Source: Actinomycetota bacterium (lineage in GTDB: Bacteria; Actinomycetota; Thermoleophilia; Gaiellales; Gaiellaceae). From it: a DNA stretch of 7,953 nt. Positions 5,418-7,953 of this stretch are shown here, piece by piece; the first letter of the stretch is position 1; the number at the start of each line of letters is the position of its first letter. A program made the position numbers and the translations under genes. The notes below the pieces were generated by a model. It was not told where the DNA came from. It ran no database searches and saw only the letters and a program-made list of their open reading frames with translations. The stretch is from NCBI GenBank assembly GCA_013817555.1, contig JACDCN010000087.1, positions 1 through 7,953 of the forward strand. Direction: 5' to 3'.

Positions 5418-6115
5418 GACGCCTCGGTGACCGGCCGCAGCGCCGTCTCGAGAATGCGATAGCCGCGCGGCCGCGTCAGGACGAAGAGAACGACATCGGC
5501 AACGTCCTCGGCCGACATCATCCCCGCCAGCACCTCGGGTGGTCGCCCGTAACCGTCGGCCAGCGCAAAGTCCGTCGCAACGCCCCCTGGGCAGACGTTC
5601 GAGCAACGGATGCCGTGCTCGCGCAGCTCGTGGTCGAGCGCGCGCGTGAGACCCACCTGGCCGAACTTGGAGGCGCAGTAGACGGCCTCGCCCGGGAGGC
5701 CGCGGCGGCCCGCCTCTGAGGCCAGCGTGACGACGTCGCCCTCCCCGCTTTCGATCAGGTGCGGAACGCAGGCACGGATCGCGTAGATCGTCCCCTTCAG
5801 GTTGACGTCGATCATCTCCTCGATGTGCTCGACGGGAGTGGCCACGAGCGTGTGGTACGAGCCGACGCCTGCGTTCGCGACGCAGATGTCGAGCCGGCCG
5901 AAACGCTCGACGGTCTTCGCGACGGCGGCTTCGACCTGATCCAGGCGCCGCACGTCACAGGGGAGACCGAGCGCGTCGGCGAGCCCGAGATCGTCCCCGC
6001 TCCGCGAGGCGAGCCCGAGTCGGACTCCGTTGCCGGAGAGCGCTCTCCCGACGGCGGCGCCGATCCCGCGGCTCGCCCCGGTGACGAAGGCGACCTTCCC
6101 CTCCAGTTGCGTCAT
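5408..6115 (-). CDS. Short-chain dehydrogenase/reductase (classical SDR)
   Basis: This is a 235-residue classical SDR. The cofactor loop is TGASRGIG (12-19), followed by CDVRRLDQ, NAG (81-83) and Asn105 in DVNLKG. The catalytic Ser133, Tyr146 and Lys150 (YCASK) form the usual SDR site, with CPGGVATDF after them. The length is slightly short of the 240-260 typical of the family, and the C-terminal substrate loop is compact. ATG 6115 has GGAGG ending four bases upstream and overlaps the xylulokinase stop as ATGA (6112-6115), so it is probably translated by coupling. In a xylulose operon a polyol or sugar dehydrogenase (for example arabitol or xylitol to xylulose) is plausible, but SDR sequence alone does not fix the substrate. 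Confidence 0.88.
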   Translation of the reverse strand: MTQLEGKVAFVTGASRGIGAAVGRALSGNGVRLGLASRSGDDLGLADALGLPCDVRRLDQVEAAVAKTVERFGRLDICVANAGVGSYHTLVATPVEHIEEMIDVNLKGTIYAIRACVPHLIESGEGDVVTLASEAGRRGLPGEAVYCASKFGQVGLTRALDHELREHGIRCSNVCPGGVATDFALADGYGRPPEVLAGMMSAEDVADVVLFVLTRPRGYRILETALRPVTEASWG

Positions 6116-7509
6116 CGCTCCTCCACTCCTCGTATGGCTGGGTACAGCGCGCGAAAGCGAGCGTACCCCTCGTCGTAAGCCGAAGCCCAGTCAGCGTTCG
6201 GCTCGACCGCCTCGCGCGCTCGGACGCAGGCCGTGACCGCCTCGTGTCCGTCGGCGAAGACCCCGCCCGCAACTCCGGCGAGCATCGCCGCGCCGTACGC
6301 CGACCCTTCTTCGACGACCGTGAGCTCGAGCGGCAGGCCGAGCACCGAGGCCACGATCTCGAGCCAGAGCGGACTTCGCGCGCCGCCGCCCGACACGCGG
6401 CCCTTCTCGGGCGTGACCCCGAGCTCCTTCAGCAGCTCGAGCGAGTCCCGCAAACCGTAGGCCACGCCTTCGAGCACTGCACGGACCAGCGCGTCCCGAT
6501 CGTGTCGCAGGGAGAGACCGGTGAACGAGCCGCGCGCTTCCGGATCCGCATGTGGTGTCCGCTCGCCCTGGAGGTACGGCAGGAAGGTCAGACCCTCGAC
6601 TCCCGGAGACCAGCGGCCGGCCTCCGCCGTGAGCTCGTCGAAAGAGGCTGCAGGCGCGAGCGCATCACGGAACCAGCGGAGGGAGCCGGCGGCGTTCAGC
6701 ATCACTCCCATCGCCTCCCAGATGTCGGGGACGGCGTGGCAGAAGGCGTGCACCCGCGCCTGGGGGTCGTGGGCGTAAGCGGGGAGCGCGGCGAGAACGA
6801 CACCGGAGGTGCCGAGGACGACCGAGACGATGCCCGGCTCGATCACCCCGACGCCGAGCGCGGCCGCTTGCTGGTCGCCGGCCCCCGCGATCTCCGTGGA
6901 CTCGTGCACGGGCGGGAGCCACTCGCGCGGCACGTCGAGGGCCGCGAGCACGTCGTCGCTCCAGCGGCGACGTGCGACGTCGAAGAGGAGGGTTCCGGAG
7001 GCGTCTGCCGCGTCGATCGCCCACTCCCCGGTCAGGCGGAAACGGACGTAGTCCTTCGGGAGCGTGATCCGGCGGATGCGCCCGTAGACCTCTGGCTCGT
7101 GTCGCCGCAGCCAGAGCAGCTTGGGCGCCGTGAAGCCCGGGAGCGCCCTGTTCCCGGTGAGGGAGATCAGCCGCTCGAGACCGACGCGCTCCTCGATCTC
7201 TACACATTCGACCCCGGTCCGCTGGTCGTTCCAGAGGATCGCGGGGCGGAGGGCACGATCCTGCTCGTCGAGGCAGACCAGTCCGTGCATCTGACCCGAG
7301 AAGCCGACGCGGAGGGCGTCCAGGTCGAGGCGGGCCAGCGCTCTCTCGCCGGCACGCACCCAGTCGTCGGGATCCTGCTCCGACCAGCCGGGCCGTGGAG
7401 TCGAGAGCGGATACGCCTCCTCCGCAGAGGCGACCACCTCGCCTGCCTGCGTGATGGCGAGCGCCTTGACGCCGGTCGTGCCGACATCCAGGCCGACGAG
7501 TGCTTTCAC
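6112..7509 (-). CDS. xylB: Xylulokinase (FGGY family), with an apparent internal deletion
   Basis: This 465-residue FGGY carbohydrate kinase most resembles xylulokinase, which makes D-xylulose 5-phosphate from ATP and D-xylulose. The N-terminal GLDVGTTGVKAL holds the first catalytic Asp (Asp8). GQMHGLV (72-78) and ILWNDQRT (91-98) are xylulokinase-type substrate motifs. GDQQAAALGVG carries the second catalytic Asp (Asp212). LGTSGVV, LPYLQGERTPHADP, SGGGARSPLW and GSAYGAAMLAG complete the ATP-binding C-terminal domain. Between STEIAG and AGDQQ the usual 20-25 residues (a helix and a GxPVVAG strand in relatives) are missing, and the reading frame is kept. GTG 7509 is the start: family similarity begins there and it overlaps the upstream stop as GTGA (7506-7509). 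No strong ribosome site is visible, which suits coupling. Confidence 0.9.
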   Translation of the reverse strand: MKALVGLDVGTTGVKALAITQAGEVVASAEEAYPLSTPRPGWSEQDPDDWVRAGERALARLDLDALRVGFSGQMHGLVCLDEQDRALRPAILWNDQRTGVECVEIEERVGLERLISLTGNRALPGFTAPKLLWLRRHEPEVYGRIRRITLPKDYVRFRLTGEWAIDAADASGTLLFDVARRRWSDDVLAALDVPREWLPPVHESTEIAGAGDQQAAALGVGVIEPGIVSVVLGTSGVVLAALPAYAHDPQARVHAFCHAVPDIWEAMGVMLNAAGSLRWFRDALAPAASFDELTAEAGRWSPGVEGLTFLPYLQGERTPHADPEARGSFTGLSLRHDRDALVRAVLEGVAYGLRDSLELLKELGVTPEKGRVSGGGARSPLWLEIVASVLGLPLELTVVEEGSAYGAAMLAGVAGGVFADGHEAVTACVRAREAVEPNADWASAYDEGYARFRALYPAIRGVEER

Positions 7510-7953
7510 TCGCCGCCGAGGGCGGCGTACACGAGCTCGTACGCCCGCACCGCGTCTTTTTGCATCTGCGCCTCGCGCAGCGCCGCATCGTCGATCCGGG
7601 CGGCGACCGAGTCGATGAACCGCCACTGCAGCACGCTCCGTTGCACGACTGCCACCGCGTCCTCCGTGTAGGGGTAGAGGTCGAACCCGAGCCTCTCGCC
7701 GTTGTCGCCATAGCCGGCCCGGCGTAGCTCGACGGCAAGCTCGAGCGTCTCCATGAATGCGGTCGCGCCGACCATGTTGTCATCGTCGAACGTGCCCCAG
7801 CCCGAGTTCGCGTGCTGGTGTCCGAGCAAGCCCTCAGCCGCGAGCATGGCCGCGTATTCGCCAAGGTTCTCGCCGTTCATGAGCAGGTGCTGCCAGTCCA
7901 TGTTGACCTTGACGTTGTCCACGCCTTGGGCGCGGAGCTTGTGGATCACATGC
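7506..7953 (-). CDS. Xylose-isomerase-like TIM-barrel sugar isomerase (partial, C-terminal part)
   Basis: The C-terminal 148 residues of a xylose isomerase-like TIM-barrel protein lie in the window; the start is beyond the right edge. Metal-site residues can be lined up with xylose isomerase (XylA) and L-rhamnose isomerase. VKVNMDWQH gives an acid and a His three residues apart (as Glu217/His220 of XylA). LLGHQHANSG gives a His where L-rhamnose isomerase uses His281. FDDDN gives the paired Asp ligands, and GFDLYP gives the last Asp (as in HFDYKP of XylA). The residue numbers are from memory. The fragment is not a close match to classical XylA, so the sugar could be xylose, rhamnose or another aldose. 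It is the upstream gene visible in the operon and overlaps xylB by four bases, supporting production of the kinase substrate. Confidence 0.8.
   Translation of the reverse strand, partial: HVIHKLRAQGVDNVKVNMDWQHLLMNGENLGEYAAMLAAEGLLGHQHANSGWGTFDDDNMVGATAFMETLELAVELRRAGYGDNGERLGFDLYPYTEDAVAVVQRSVLQWRFIDSVAARIDDAALREAQMQKDAVRAYELVYAALGGE

Noticed and set aside
5418..5606. 63-residue N-terminal extension of the Gfo/Idh/MocA protein
   Set aside because: It is an Arg/Gly-rich shadow of the SDR gene in another frame; the Rossmann fold starts at GTG 5417.
7510..7626. N-terminal extension of xylulokinase
   Set aside because: It is Arg-rich shadow sequence over the end of the isomerase gene; GTG 7509 gives the normal FGGY start and a GTGA overlap.

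Overview
The window is GC-rich DNA (roughly two thirds G+C where counted by hand, up to about 80% in parts of the sugar operon). It has GTG starts, ATGA/GTGA gene overlaps and a probable leaderless promoter. Together with the look of the proteins this suggests a high-GC actinobacterium, possibly Thermoleophilia. The lineage is inferred from style; no marker gene is present.

Layout. Positions 1-276 (+) are the last 91 codons of a TPR-type helical-repeat protein. Positions 361-559 and 3627-3826 are two diverged copies of one segment, each ending in a tRNA-Arg(UCU)-like sequence. Its anticodon arm and T arm are excellent, but its 5' half is abnormal. Between the copies lie four genes, all on the minus strand and in this transcription order: a CysK-like PLP enzyme of the EYTGGSTG type (3526-2600), a small ABM-like barrel protein (2520-2230), a MOSC-domain protein (2110-1289) and a RidA-family enamine/imine deaminase (1112-642). 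The MOSC and ABM genes have near-perfect Shine-Dalgarno sequences.

Right of the second copy is a pentose-catabolism region. A D-lyxose isomerase-family cupin gene (3903-4430, +) converges on a tight minus-strand operon. That operon runs from the right edge: xylose-isomerase-like TIM barrel (partial, 7953-7506), xylulokinase xylB (7509-6112), short-chain dehydrogenase (6115-5408) and Gfo/Idh/MocA oxidoreductase (5417-4443). Consecutive genes overlap by 4, 4 and 10 bases. The two isomerases would supply D-xylulose, or a related ketose, to the kinase, and the two NAD(P)-dependent enzymes probably handle related sugars or polyols.

Most notable points: (i) the duplicated tRNA-Arg-like element, with a compensatory base-pair swap between copies in the T stem and shared sequence extending about 120 bases upstream; (ii) a four-gene PLP/MOSC/RidA cassette exactly bracketed by these copies; (iii) a xylulokinase that appears to lack about 20-25 residues just before its GDQ active-site motif. 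I found no integrase, transposase, CRISPR array, toxin-antitoxin pair or defence gene.
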